DNA of 64,000 nt, taken from positions 1-64,000 of the forward strand of contig CAVXFK010000025.1 of the NCBI GenBank assembly GCA_963761005.1, written 5' to 3'. The notes beneath the pieces were generated by a model. That model worked only from the letters and a program-made list of their open reading frames with translations, was not told the DNA's origin and did not search any database. Positions within the stretch are counted from its first letter, which is position 1, and every line of letters starts with the position of its first letter. This document shows positions 8,693 through 19,022 of this stretch, piece by piece. A program made the translations under genes and the position numbers. This stretch comes from DASWJZ01 sp963761005. GTDB taxonomy: Bacteria; Pseudomonadota; Alphaproteobacteria; Rhizobiales; Afifellaceae.

Positions 8693-10813
8693 CAGACGCG
8701 CATCCTGAGCTGCTCGAACTTGCTGCCCGTGTCGGTCCCAAACTCCCAGTTGGCGACGAGACCGACCTTGCGGATCACGAGGCGTTTGAGATCGGGATAG
8801 ACATCCCGGAAGGCGCGATAGAGAACCGTCTCGTCGTTGAGGAACACGAGATAGCGCTCGCCGTCGCAGGTGAGCCTCAACCGCGTCGGTTTGCCGTAGA
8901 GAATCCGATCCCCGACATTCGACCAGATTGCGTCGTAGACGTCCTCGAAACCGTTGAACTTGAAGAACGTCGAGACGGAGCCGGCCGGGTAGAAGCTCGA
9001 CCTGAACGCGTTGAGCGTCACGTAGTTTTCGGCGTCCTGATAGAGGATAAACCCGGCGGTGGTAACCGCGCGCTTGTCGCTGTCCTCGTCGGGCGGCGTG
9101 ACGGTAACCTCCAGGTCGACGAACTCCGGATGGGGCCAGTCTATGCAGTAGGCGGTGCGTCCGGGACACGGGCGCTGCGGTGTTCCCTGTATGGCGGCGC
9201 TCCCGCGGCCTGTTACTTCGAACACGCCGCTGCCGATCAGGCGATGCCACTGCTTCCCGCCGACCGGCGTTTGGCGGCCTTCGAGATCGCCCCGCGCCCC
9301 GGAAAAATCGTCCGCAATGACTTCCTGTGTCCCTTTGCGGAACCACGGCGCGCCCATCTCGAGGACTTGCGGGAGCATCACCTGCCTCGGATGCGCCTCG
9401 AGATCGACGGGCCCCAAACTCACCGCGCCGTCGAGCAGAAATCCCACCTTCGTCTCGTCGTGCAGTCGGGAATCGACGATCCAGCCCTGTGCCAGCGGCT
9501 CTCCATCGACGTAAGCCATCAAGCGATTGCCGTCGTCGAGGACCTGCAGTCGGCGCTTGCTGGGAGCGTGCGCCGCATCGCGCCGCGAGGCGATGACCTG
9601 GCGCATACCGTCTTCCACCACGGCGAGCTCGCATGCCAGACTCTCGAAAAGTCAGCTGCCAATGGTTACGTTCATCAAGACAACGCCACACGAGGACAGT
9701 GTCCCGCTAGCGAGCTCTCTCCGCTCGCCGACGACATGCACCAACCCGCTCGGCGCGCGCGGGTCCAGGAGCGCCAAGGTCAGAGGCCCGGCGTCGACAG
9801 AATCCGCATCTCGTGCCACGGACCGCACGTCCCACGACAGGCCGAGCTCTGCGGGTGCCTTGTCGACAGGGGGGTGATCCAGCCGGTCCGCGGCATGCGC
9901 GCCTGCGTACCAGGTGTCGAATCCGCCAAGCTCAGCGACGCGAACGCCCTCGACCCGGCTGTCCAGCCGCCATCCGACTTGCCCAAGAACGCTCTGATGA
10001 ATTCCGAGGTGCAGCTCCTCGCTTCCCGGCGCTGAGCCGACTGCGACAGGTCGCATCGCCGGATAGGAGGGAAGCGCGGCAGCTCCCTCGAGGGAGGAGA
10101 CGTAGTAGACAATCCCCCCCGCCCGCAGAACGCCGACATAATAGAGGGGCACATTCTGTACGCCGGGCAGAAGGCGCATCCGGGATCCGTTCTCCGCGAT
10201 CCACAGTTCTCCGTTTTCGGGGCCCAACGCATGCATGACGAAACAATCGCCCTGCATCCTTGGGTCCGCGATAACAGCGGAAGGAAACCAGCCGACGGCT
10301 AGGTTCTCATCAAGGATCGCCACTGGCTGCTCACCGAGCGCCGTGCGCTTCCACCGTCGCACTTGCCGCAATACACGACGGACCCTGCCGCTGCGAAGCC
10401 ACTGCGCCAGTCTTTTCCATCGGGGGTCCACACCACTGCCGGCAAGCCACCATCGCAGACGCCCCCTGAACGTGTCAGGCAGACGTCTCCGCCTGCGCCG
10501 TGTTGTGTCCGTTCAGCATGTAAACGGCGAAGGCCATGCCAGCCCGCTTTGGAAATGGGCCGTATGAAAGGGCGACACGCCCAAAACCCGTTTCAACCAG
10601 AGGAGCGATGCGCAGAGCGCCGTTGTCAATACTCAATACCCTTTCGACATCAACTCCGAAGCGCTTCTGTCCACTGGTGGCGGCGGTGCCGATGACCTTG
10701 CCGTTCTTTCGAACGTCGAGAAAATCGTCGTGAAGAACCACGTCGCCAAGGGCAGGCCGCTGCGGCAGCATGCCAAGGCCGTCGGCGGCACGCACGTTCA
10801 TGCTGGTCCACAT
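8692..10813 (-). CDS. large unknown protein between wzt and methyltransferase (frameshifted)
   Basis: I do not recognise this as a named family. Reading through two frameshifts (near 10475 and near 9650) gives about 705 residues. The first 115 residues look like a compact beta domain; the middle has a polar beta-rich region; residues from about 480 to the end resemble a concanavalin-like beta sandwich, with alternating hydrophobic strands and the ending F-E-Q-L-R-M-R-V. There is no clear signal peptide or membrane segment. Its start codon overlaps the wzt stop (TGATG) and its stop overlaps the methyltransferase start (ATGA), so it is made together with the exporter. A role in recognising or finishing the exported glycan is a reasonable guess only. 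Confidence 0.6.
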
Positions 10814-12092
10814 CACGCTTCGGCGAGCGCGCCGAGTTCCTGTGGAGCGCGCGACTTCCAGCGCGACGGCAGGTAGATCAATCCGAAGCAACTCTCGATG
10901 CCCCTGCCTGAGCCGTAGCAATCGGCGGATTCCACATCGAATGCGATGCAATTCTTCAAGACGTCCAGCTGATGCTCCCATTTGCCAAGCCAGAGGGAGA
11001 GGTAGTAGCGGCCTGGCAGCAAGTTCAGACAATCAATCTCGAAATCGGCAAAGCCATCCCCCTCGTTCACGAACGGGATGTCATCTCCCGTCGCCCAATT
11101 GTTGCTCGCCGTCAGGAGGGTGCCGTACTCGGTGTGGATATTGATGCCGATGACGAGATCGCGCATCGTCTTGTTCATCCGGTAGTGCAGACGCATCGTC
11201 AGTGCATCACCACTGCGGATGACATTCGTGGTCTCTCCGGCCGGGTTCAGGAATTCGAAGTGGGTGAACCGGCCTTCACCGTTTCCGGTGCGGGTTTCGA
11301 CACTTTCGAGGTCGATCTTTCCCGTAGACGCCTGTGCGAACGTCCGCATGTACTCGCCAACGACGGCGCGCGCCTCTCCATCTGCCTTGATGCGCCCCGC
11401 CTCGATCCAGATGCAGCGCGAGCAAAGACTCTCCACGGCCGCCATGTTGTGGGACACGAAGAGGACCGTTCGCCCGCTGCTGCGGAGGTCGTCCATCGCG
11501 TCGAGGCATTTCTTCTGAAAATCAGCGTCGCCGACCGCAAGAACCTCGTCGACGAGCAGAATGTCGGGAGACAGATGCGCGGCGACCGCAAATCCGAGCC
11601 GCAGCCGCATGCCGGAGGAGTAGCGTTTGATCGGCGTGTCGATCAGCCGGTCGATGCCGGAGAACTCGACGATCTCGTCCAGGCGCTGCTTGATCTCCTC
11701 GCGCTGCATCCCGAGGATCGAGCCGTTCAGATAGATGTTCTCGCGGCCCGTCAGCTCGTCATGGAAACCGGTGCCGACCTCAAGCAGCGAGGCGACACGC
11801 CCGCCGACGTGGCTCGCCCCGGAGGTCGGGTAGGTGATCCGGGAAAGAAGCTTCAGCAGCGTGCTCTTGCCGGCCCCGTTCCGGCCGATGATCCCGACCA
11901 CCTCGCCTTCGCCAACCTCAAAGGAAACGTCGTTCAATGCCCAGAGGTCGCGTCGTGCGCTCCGTCTGCTCACGCCGCAGCGGTCGCGCAGCCGCGTTCA
12001 CGATCGGCTTCGCGAAGCATCGTGTTGGCGGAGTATTCTCCGATGCGATACCGCTTCGAGAGGTGCGACACTCTAAGAGCCGGGTCACTCAT
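10813..12092 (-). CDS. wzt: Wzt-like ABC exporter ATPase with glycan-binding tail (frameshifted)
   Basis: ATP-binding subunit of an O-antigen/capsule-type ABC exporter. Walker A is G-R-N-G-A-G-K-S-T, the signature is Y-S-S-G-M-R-L-R-L-G, and Walker B is L-L-V-D-E-V-L-A-V-G-D. The tail of about 160 residues after the nucleotide-binding domain fits the Wzt C-terminal beta-sandwich that reads the finished chain end. The main open frame begins at a GTG near 11973 and lacks the true N-terminus; the ATG at 12092 starts M-S-D-P-A-L-R-V-S-H-L-S-K-R-Y, a normal Wzt beginning, so a frameshift lies near 11980-12020. It lies 99 bases after wzm and overlaps the next gene by one base. Confidence 0.88.
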
Positions 12093-12191
12093 TCCGCTCT
12101 CCCGCAGGTGCACTGGAGGCCACACGTCCTTGCCGCGCCATGATGGCCTCGCTTCGATACGCGATCACGCACAACGAGCTCTCCAGAAATC

Positions 12192-13041
12192 CTAGACCAC
12201 ATCCGCAAAGCGGCGCTCGGTGCGGTTGAAGTAGAGAAGGCCTAGACACATCGCCACCACCGTGACCGCAACCGACACGCCGAGCGCCTGCCACGGAATC
12301 GGCCGATCTGCGACAAGCGCACGCACAAGCTCGATGATGCCGACCATGGGGTTGAGGCTCGGCACCCACTGATAGCTTTTTCGGCACCATGCTCAGGGGA
12401 TAGATGACAGGCGAGGCGAAGAACCACATCTGCACGACGAACGGCAGGGCATACTTGATATCGCGATAATTGACCGAAAGGGCGGCAAGAAACTGGCCGA
12501 TCGAAAGCGTGAACATGACCAGGAGCACGAAGGCGAGCGGCAAGAATAGCAGATGCCACGTCAACGGCATCTGATAGACAACCAGCAACACCAGGAGAAT
12601 GACCGAAGCGATCGCGAGATCAAGAAGAGCACCGACCACCGCCGAGGTGGGCAGGAGAATGCGCGGAAAATAGACCTTCGTGATGAGCTGCGCGTTCATC
12701 ACTAGGCTGTTCGATGACATGACGAGGGCTGTCGAGAAATACGTCCATGTCAGAAGGGCGGTGTAGTAGAAGACCGGATAGGGCAACCCGTCGCTCGGCA
12801 GCTTCGCCAGTCGCCCGAACAACAGCGTGAAAAGGAGCATTCCGATCAGCGGCTGAAGCACCGCCCATGCTGCCCCGAGCACGGTCTGCTTGTACTTTAC
12901 CTTGATGTCTTTCCAGACGAGGAAATAGAGCAGCTCACGATGACGCCAGACATCCGCCAGCGTTTGGCCGACGCTTCGCGTCGCCCGAACTTCGGTTAAT
13001 TCCCGGGCCTCGCCTACGTGAAGTCCAACGCTCTTGTCCAT
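12192..13041 (-). CDS. wzm: Wzm-like ABC-2 polysaccharide permease (frameshifted)
   Basis: Membrane subunit of the exporter, about 282 residues with six predicted helices. The amphipathic N-terminus and the W-K-D-I-K-V-K-Y-K-Q-T-V-L-G-A-A-W segment are typical of ABC-2 polysaccharide permeases. After F-A-S-P-V-I-Y-P-L-S-M-V-P the long frame goes off into a basic, low-quality tail; dropping one base from the run of five T on the plus strand at 12377-12381 restores Y-Q-W-V-P-S-L-N-P-M-V-G-I-I-E and the normal ending at the stop at 12192. This points to a one-base error in a homopolymer. With wzt it would export an undecaprenyl-linked polysaccharide finished in the cytoplasm. Confidence 0.88.
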
Positions 13042-13054
13042 CGCACAGTGTCCG

Positions 13055-13373
13055 TTACGCGTGCAGTGTTCGTGTCGGCAGTCTGCAGCAATTCAGGTCC
13101 GCGCAGAAAGCCTGCGCCGCTTTCCCCGGCACCCGAACATGCCACACCTCGACCACCACTGCCCCTGCCGCTCCACACCCGATCCATCTTGGCACGCTCC
13201 GCGACCACGATCTGCCGAAGAACATCCCGATAGTGAATCCGAAAAACGGCGCGCCCCGAATTGCCATCCCAAGCAGGCGCCGAGTGGTCGCTTTGGCGCC
13301 CATTAGCGCCGGCTGCAAGACCCACTAGCGCGCTGAGATATAACAGAAGGCGACAAATGCCAACAACGGCCAA
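13055..13373 (-). CDS. possible small membrane protein (frameshifted)
   Basis: Between wzm and the PIG-L/VCBS gene, two minus frames look complementary. One starts at 13373 with a hydrophobic leader rich in Leu, Val and Ala; about 20 residues later a neighbouring frame continues with a Gly/Phe-rich hydrophobic stretch (G-A-P-F-F-G-F-T-I-G-M-F-F-G) and ends near 13055. Joined by a one-base shift near 13310 they give a protein of about 105 residues with two membrane segments. I cannot assign a family, and no ribosome binding site stands out. It may be a genuine small gene or chance. Confidence 0.3.
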
Positions 13374-13400
13374 CGCCTCAGCAGATAATATGCTGAATGC

Positions 13401-16400
13401 TCAAGGTTTGTGCAGGCTGTCGTTTCTCCAAAGGTGGAGCTTTTTGAAAGCGTCATAGGCGATGCTGACCAGGTCCAGGTCGCCATCCCCGTCAAGGTCT
13501 GCAAGGCGGGCGCCCAAATGGCTTTCCTTGCCTGCATCTACCAGGTGCTGCGTGAAATTGCCGTGGCCATCGTTCTCCCATACGGCAATCCGATCGGTTC
13601 CGCGGTGTTCGGCAATCACAAGGTCCATGTCGCCGTCGCGATCGACATCGCCTACGTCCAGGCTGTTCATGGTGTACTGGGTCGTGATCAGGTGCCGCAC
13701 CCAGTTCGGATTGGTCGCACCCGCGGCGGGCTGCTCCCACCAGAAGGCTCGCGCATTTGGTAACTTGCCGTCGTTCTCTTCCGTCACAACGATGTCGGGG
13801 CGACCGTCGCCGTTGAGGTCCGCCGCTGCGGAGCGGTCGAGCCACACAGCGTCCGGAACGGAGCCGATAACGAAGACATCCCAATTGCCGCTCCCGTTAC
13901 CCGGGTTGCGCGCCCATTTGACCTCCTTGGACGCCGTCGTGAAGCTGATGTCGAGGTTGCCGTCACCATCGATGTCGGCGATACCGATCCCTTCCTCAGA
14001 ATCGCCAGGCGCAACGAAGGTACGTGGCCAGTTGCCGGCCTCGGGATTGGTGGCGGGAACCGAAAAGTAATAGATGCCCTTTGGCGTATTGATGACAATC
14101 TCGGGACGTCCCCCCGGAACGATCTGGGCGACCGCATAGCCCTGCGACCCTTCCGGCTCCGAGGCGCGCGGTATCTCGCCGATCACGATGGGCTTCGCCC
14201 ATTCCGTCCCCTCTTTGTTGGTCGCTTCCAGCCAATAGAGTTTCTCGGTGTCCCCACTCGGGTTGTTTTCCTGCGCAATCAAATCGGCGAATTGGTCGCC
14301 GTCCACATCGAGCGTCGCGAAGACATGAGCGTAGCTGGGCAACGCAATCTGCTTCCAGTCGCCGGTCATCCAGCCGCCCGGGTTCAGATAGACGAACGGG
14401 CCCGAGGCGATGTCGAGCTTGCCGTCATGGTTCACATCGGGAAAGGCCAGGCCAAAGGTACGGACGTGCCGTTTGGAGACTTGATGATACGCCCACGAGC
14501 TCAGCTTCAACGCGCTGCTGTTGTTGCGGTATATCCAGCTGGGCGGGCGATCCCAGTTGCGGATGCCGACGATGTCCGGGTCACCGTCGTTGTCGATATC
14601 GCCGAGCTCGGCGCTGTAGCTCCCGTCGGTCTGAATGATGTGCTCTTTCCACTGCGTGCCGTCGCCGTTGTTCAGCAGGATCTTCAGTCCCTTTTGCTTG
14701 GATTTGATCATGCCGCCGACCAGAAGGTCCGTGTCTCCATCCAGATCGAAATCCGCTGCCTGCAGATTGTGGGCGTAATCGACGCGGACGATCGGGTGCT
14801 TGATCCAGGTGCCGTCGATCTGTGGCGTGGGGGAGTTGTACCAAGTGACTTTATAGCCCGGCAGCTCGGAATCGGAGATGGCGACGTCGAGCTTGCCGTC
14901 TCCATTGAAGTCCCCCACCACGGTCTTGGTGGAGTTCGCGCGCCAGTCTGAACTGTCCTGCGTGAACCATGTGTCGTCGATGACGTGAAAGACGTACTTG
15001 TCGGCCATGCGTGCCTCGGCCGGCGTGTTCGGCGTGGCGAACCAGAAGCCGTTCAGAATGATATCGGGATCGCCGTCGCCGTCGATATCACCCACATCCA
15101 TGCCTTCGTGAGGAGGATGATTGAGCATGACCGGTGTCCAGGTCCCGTCCTTCTCCTGAAAGAATATCTGCGTCTGGCTATCCATCCGCATGGCAATGTC
15201 CTTGCGGCCGTCCCGGTCGAAGTCGGCGACCACGATATCCTTAACGTAGGACGGGCTGTCGCCGATGATGTGCTGGACGAACTTCGATCCGTGGCCGAGG
15301 TTCTCGTACCAGACCGCAATGCCGGGACCGTCATTCGGCGGATCGGTTCCGAGGCGGGTCACGACATCGAGATTACCGTCGTTGTTGATGTCCGCAAGCT
15401 TGAAGTCATCGGCACGCGGATGCGGATAGGGAGCGGTAAACTTGATTAGCGTAGTCCGCTTCCAATCCGGCGCCAGAAAGGCCTGGACGGTTGGATCGTT
15501 CTCCTGAACGCCGACGACGTCGTTCTTGCCGTCGCCGTTGATGTCGCCGACGTCGCGCTCATAGAGGTAATAGTCGTCGGCGAGCTGGACATACTCAAAA
15601 CCGAAGCTTCCCTCGCCGCCGTGTGATCGGCCGCTGCAGCCGACTAGAAGCAGCGCGACGCACGAAATCAGCAGGCTCTTGCTGGTCGAGCTTCGCCGGT
15701 TAGCGGCCCCCTTTTCTGTGTCGGCCTTGAGGGTTCCTTCGCGAAAATCGGACGACGCGAAAGCTTCGTACGGTCCCATGAGCCGCTCGACAAACTCTCC
15801 GTCTCGCAGCGAGAACAGAGTCGGCGCGCCCGGGGCCTCGGGCAATCCGGTCGCTTGCGAGGCATGCTCGAGCAGGGCGTGGTGCTTCTGCTTAAGGACT
15901 TCTCTTACGTCGACAAAAGTGCGGCAGCCTGACAGCCATCGAAGCGTCGACAGCAGCCGTTTTGCCCGCCGCGCCACCCGACGCAGCCAGCTTCCGCCTG
16001 GCTCCAATGGCACCCACGGCCAGAGGTCCCAGCACCACACGGCGTACTCAAACACACGGACCGGCGCACGAACATCGGCGAGCGCGGCAAGCGTCGCACC
16101 CCGCGCGGCCTTGTGGTCGCTTGGATTCTCCAGCCGATGCGGAACGAAGAGCTGCGCACTGGGAGACTGGACGAAGAGCTCGCGAAGCTTCGCCGCGCAC
16201 TCGTCGACACTCTGGCTCAGCCTCCCGTCCGGCAGATCGAGGAAAAAGACGCGATCAGGGGCAACTCCGAGAGCCTGGCAGGCATTGCGTGCCTCAACCT
16301 TGCGGTATTCGGCCAGCTTTCGCCGATCCACCCGATCCCCATGCGAAGCCGTGCCGTCGGTCAAGAACGCGACCCGCACCTCGGCACCGAGGCGGCGCTT

Positions 16401-16595
16401 GAGCAGGATCGTGCCGCCGCATCCCAGGACCTCGTCGTCCGGATGCGGTGCGATGATCCATGCGTCCTCGGAGAGTGCGGAGTCGAAGCTTTCCCGCCTC
16501 AGACGCTGCAGCGAAAGCAGGAACCCGCTCAGGGCGCGGCGCACCGACCTCTCGAGAGGATGCTCACCCGAAGCGTCGAACTGCGCTGAGTTCAA
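13401..16595 (-). CDS. PIG-L deacetylase fused to FG-GAP/VCBS propeller
   Basis: One uninterrupted frame of about 1064 residues. The first 300 residues are a PIG-L (LmbE) de-N-acetylase with zinc motif A-P-H-P-D-D-E near residue 55 and a later P-H-R-x-x-x-P-S-D-H. Around residue 305-320 there is a hydrophobic run ending L-L-L-V-G-C-S-G, which looks exactly like a lipoprotein signal (Cys at residue 320). The remainder has about thirteen D-x-D/N-x-D-G calcium-loop repeats of the FG-GAP/VCBS type. No start codon lies just before the hydrophobic run, so the fused reading is taken as written. The TTG at 16595 is chosen because a GGGAG sequence lies six bases upstream and the domain then starts normally. 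It could also be two genes merged by an error. Confidence 0.75.
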   Translation of the reverse strand: MNSAQFDASGEHPLERSVRRALSGFLLSLQRLRRESFDSALSEDAWIIAPHPDDEVLGCGGTILLKRRLGAEVRVAFLTDGTASHGDRVDRRKLAEYRKVEARNACQALGVAPDRVFFLDLPDGRLSQSVDECAAKLRELFVQSPSAQLFVPHRLENPSDHKAARGATLAALADVRAPVRVFEYAVWCWDLWPWVPLEPGGSWLRRVARRAKRLLSTLRWLSGCRTFVDVREVLKQKHHALLEHASQATGLPEAPGAPTLFSLRDGEFVERLMGPYEAFASSDFREGTLKADTEKGAANRRSSTSKSLLISCVALLLVGCSGRSHGGEGSFGFEYVQLADDYYLYERDVGDINGDGKNDVVGVQENDPTVQAFLAPDWKRTTLIKFTAPYPHPRADDFKLADINNDGNLDVVTRLGTDPPNDGPGIAVWYENLGHGSKFVQHIIGDSPSYVKDIVVADFDRDGRKDIAMRMDSQTQIFFQEKDGTWTPVMLNHPPHEGMDVGDIDGDGDPDIILNGFWFATPNTPAEARMADKYVFHVIDDTWFTQDSSDWRANSTKTVVGDFNGDGKLDVAISDSELPGYKVTWYNSPTPQIDGTWIKHPIVRVDYAHNLQAADFDLDGDTDLLVGGMIKSKQKGLKILLNNGDGTQWKEHIIQTDGSYSAELGDIDNDGDPDIVGIRNWDRPPSWIYRNNSSALKLSSWAYHQVSKRHVRTFGLAFPDVNHDGKLDIASGPFVYLNPGGWMTGDWKQIALPSYAHVFATLDVDGDQFADLIAQENNPSGDTEKLYWLEATNKEGTEWAKPIVIGEIPRASEPEGSQGYAVAQIVPGGRPEIVINTPKGIYYFSVPATNPEAGNWPRTFVAPGDSEEGIGIADIDGDGNLDISFTTASKEVKWARNPGNGSGNWDVFVIGSVPDAVWLDRSAAADLNGDGRPDIVVTEENDGKLPNARAFWWEQPAAGATNPNWVRHLITTQYTMNSLDVGDVDRDGDMDLVIAEHRGTDRIAVWENDGHGNFTQHLVDAGKESHLGARLADLDGDGDLDLVSIAYDAFKKLHLWRNDSLHKP

Positions 16596-16893
16596 GGCCC
16601 ACTCCCGGCTCCTCTCGCCGCACAAAGCACAGATCGAGAGGGTGATTGCAAGCGCAGGGATGTCGCGCCCTGCGGCCGGAAGGTGCTGCACTCGTGCCCG
16701 CCGATTTGCCAAGAAACCGGCCGCACCCGCTTCCCTGCGCCCGCGCTTGAACTGCGCCAAAAAACCGGGCGCGTGATTAGGTATGATAGTCCGAGGCGAG
16801 AGACAGTCGGCCCAAGCACGACTAAGAGACCGCCTGGCCACTAAGCTGAACCAATCGCCCGCTCCGATGGCTATTTGCAACGGAAAATAGCAC

Positions 16894-17842
16894 GTGCTTC
16901 CCGACCCTCATCCGCACCTGTCGATTCTGGTCGTAAGTTTCAACACGCGGGACATGACGGTTGCGTGCCTTCGATCCGTTCTTGCCCAGGCCCTGGACCG
17001 CACCTACGAGGTGATTGTCGTCGACAACGCCTCCCACGACGGATCTGCAGAGGCCATCGAAAGGGAGTGCCCGGACGCTCGAACTCATCCGCCTGCAGGA
17101 GAACATCGGTTTCGCGCGCGCAAACAACGTCGCCGCTCGCCACGCCCGAGGCGATCTCTTGCTCTTGCTCAATCCGGACACGCTGGTGCTGGATCATGCG
17201 GTCGACCGGCTGGTTGCCTTCGCCGGCGAGCACCCCGACGCCGGAGTTTGGGGGGGGCGCACCGTCTTCGCCGACGGATCCTTGAACGCGGCGTCCTGCT
17301 GGGCCTTCATGTCCGTGTGGTCTCTTTTTGCCCAGGCCATCGGTTTGACAACGCTCTTCCGCGACAACCCCCTGACCAATCCTGAGGGATACGGAGGTTG
17401 GGCACGCGACAGCGTTCGCAAAGTGGACATCGTCAGCGGTTGCTTCCTGCTTATCCGGCGCGAGCTCTGGGAAGGGTTGGGCGGCTTCGACGAGCGTTTC
17501 TTCATGTACGCGGAGGAGGCCGACCTTTGCTATCGTGCCAAGCAGCTCGGCGCGGCGCCACTCTTCACGCCCGACGCCGCGATCGTTCACTATGGCGGCG
17601 CATCGGAACGTGTGCGGTCCGCCAAGACAAGCAGGCTGCTCGCCGCGAAAGTCACGTTCCTCAGGAAACATTGGTCGAAAAGGCGTTCGCTAGTCGGAAT
17701 CCGCCTTCTTGAGCTGGCCGTCCTCATAAGGACAGTCGGCTATTCGGTGCTGAGTTACGCTGCACCCGCCAGGAGAAGCTCCGCCGCCGAGTGGCGGAGC
17801 GTGTGGTTGTCACGTGAGGAATGGATCCACGGATATCGGTAA
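16894..17842 (+). CDS. family 2 glycosyltransferase, rhamnosyltransferase-like (frameshifted)
   Basis: Cytoplasmic GT2 enzyme of about 316 residues. The first strand and nucleotide-binding motif L-S-I-L-V-V-S-F-N-T-R and V-V-D-N-A-S-H-D-G-S lie in the frame starting with GTG at 16894. After a frameshift near 17070-17080 the second frame gives N-I-G-F-A-R-A-N-N, L-L-L-N-P-D-T, then F-D-E-R-F-F-M-Y-A-E-E-A-D-L-C-Y-R, the acceptor-side motif of the WbbL/rhamnosyltransferase-like subgroup. The divergent space to the PIG-L gene (16596-16893) should hold both promoters. The presence of rmlABD in the island makes rhamnose or another dTDP-6-deoxysugar a reasonable donor, but this is inference. Confidence 0.85.
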
Positions 17843-17885
17843 CAATCAATCGTGGCGTCGCAGGCAATAGGCTCAGGCAACCGGG

Positions 17886-18676
17886 TCAGGGCCTCGCCTC
17901 CCATGTCACCCAGGGGGGATTTCCCGCGTCCCACATCTCTTGCAGCTTGTGCTTGTCCCTGAGCGTGTCCATGCAGCCCCAGAAGCCCTCGTGGCGATAC
18001 GCCATGAGCTGGCCGTCCGCCGCCAGCCGCTCCATCGGCGCATGCTCAAACATGGTCATATCGTCATCGATATAGTCCATGACCCCCGGTTCGAGAACGA
18101 AGAAGGCCCCGTTGATCCATCCCTCCGCGGTCTGCGGCTTCTCCTCGAAAGCAGTGACCCGGTCGCCCGAAAATCGCATATGTCCATAGCGCGCCGGAGG
18201 CCGGACGGCTGTTACCGTCGCAAGCTTCCCGTGCGCCTCGTGGAACGCAAGGAGCTTCCTGAGGTCGACGTCCGAAACGCCGTCGCCCCAGGTCAGCATG
18301 AAGCGACTATCCTTCAGGTATGGCTTGAGACGCTTCACGCGCCCGCCGGTCAACGTTTCCGTCCCGGTCTCGATAAGATCCACCGACCAAGTGGGATGGC
18401 TGGAAACGTGTTGCAGGATTCGGCCCGGCCCATCCTGACCCAAGCTGACGGTAAGATTGCCCTCCAAGCGAGCAATAGTCGGCAAAGTACTTCTTGATGT
18501 ATTCGCCCTTGTAGCCGAGCGCGATCACGAACTCATTAAAGCCGTAAGCCCGAGTAATGCATCATTATATGCCAGAGCAGCGGCCGGCTTCCGACCTCCA
18601 CCATCGGCTTGGGCCTGATGTCGGTCTCCTCCGCAAGGCGTGTGCCTTTGCCGCCAGCAAGAATAGCTACCTTCAA
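17886..18676 (-). CDS. rfbF: glucose-1-phosphate cytidylyltransferase (frameshifted)
   Basis: Makes CDP-glucose from CTP and glucose-1-phosphate, the first step to CDP-3,6-dideoxy or branched sugars. The N-terminus, read from a TTG at 18676, has the signature A-I-L-A-G-G-K-G-T-R-L-A-E-E-T and R-P-K-P-M-V-E-V-G. A second piece has N-E-F-V-I-A-L-G-Y-K-G-E-Y-I-K, and the rest has M-L-T-W-G-D-G-V-S-D and F-E-E-K-P, all diagnostic for RfbF. Frameshifts sit near 18535-18560 and near 18475-18490. The final length of about 262 residues is normal. The next pathway enzyme, CDP-glucose 4,6-dehydratase, is not adjacent; the epimerase and C-methyltransferases at 42-46.7 kb may be its partners. Confidence 0.88.
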
Positions 18677-19022
18677 GACGCACTCCCTCAAGAAACCAAG
18701 ACTGCCGAAAGCGGCTCCGTCGACGCCGGATGCATGCATTTATCCGATGGGATTCGCAAGGCAAGACTGCGTTAAGACTAAACGCGCCTGAAGCAGTCTT
18801 GACCCTGCTGCACACGGTATCGTCGTCTCCGCCGCGCCCTCCCTAAGGGCTAACCAAATTTCAGCGGCGGCGCTTGCCCCGCAAGCGCAAATGAAGCAAT
18901 TTTGACCGAGTTCTCGATGCGTCTTCCGGTCAAATCCAATACGCACATCCGGCCGGGGTGATGGTTGTTGCCTTGCCCCGGGGCTTGGCAAGAGGTCAAA
19001 TCGCAGGCGGCGGCGACGACAA
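18677..19022. other. divergent intergenic region
   Basis: A gap of 346 bases between the minus-strand rfbF and the plus-strand GT2 gene. No open frame looks protein-like. It should contain two back-to-back promoters; I see no clear consensus elements, hairpins or repeats. Confidence 0.4.

Noticed and set aside
10972..12195. Long plus-strand open frame of 407 codons
   Set aside because: It lies antisense to wzt, whose ATPase motifs are clear; high-GC coding often leaves the opposite strand open.
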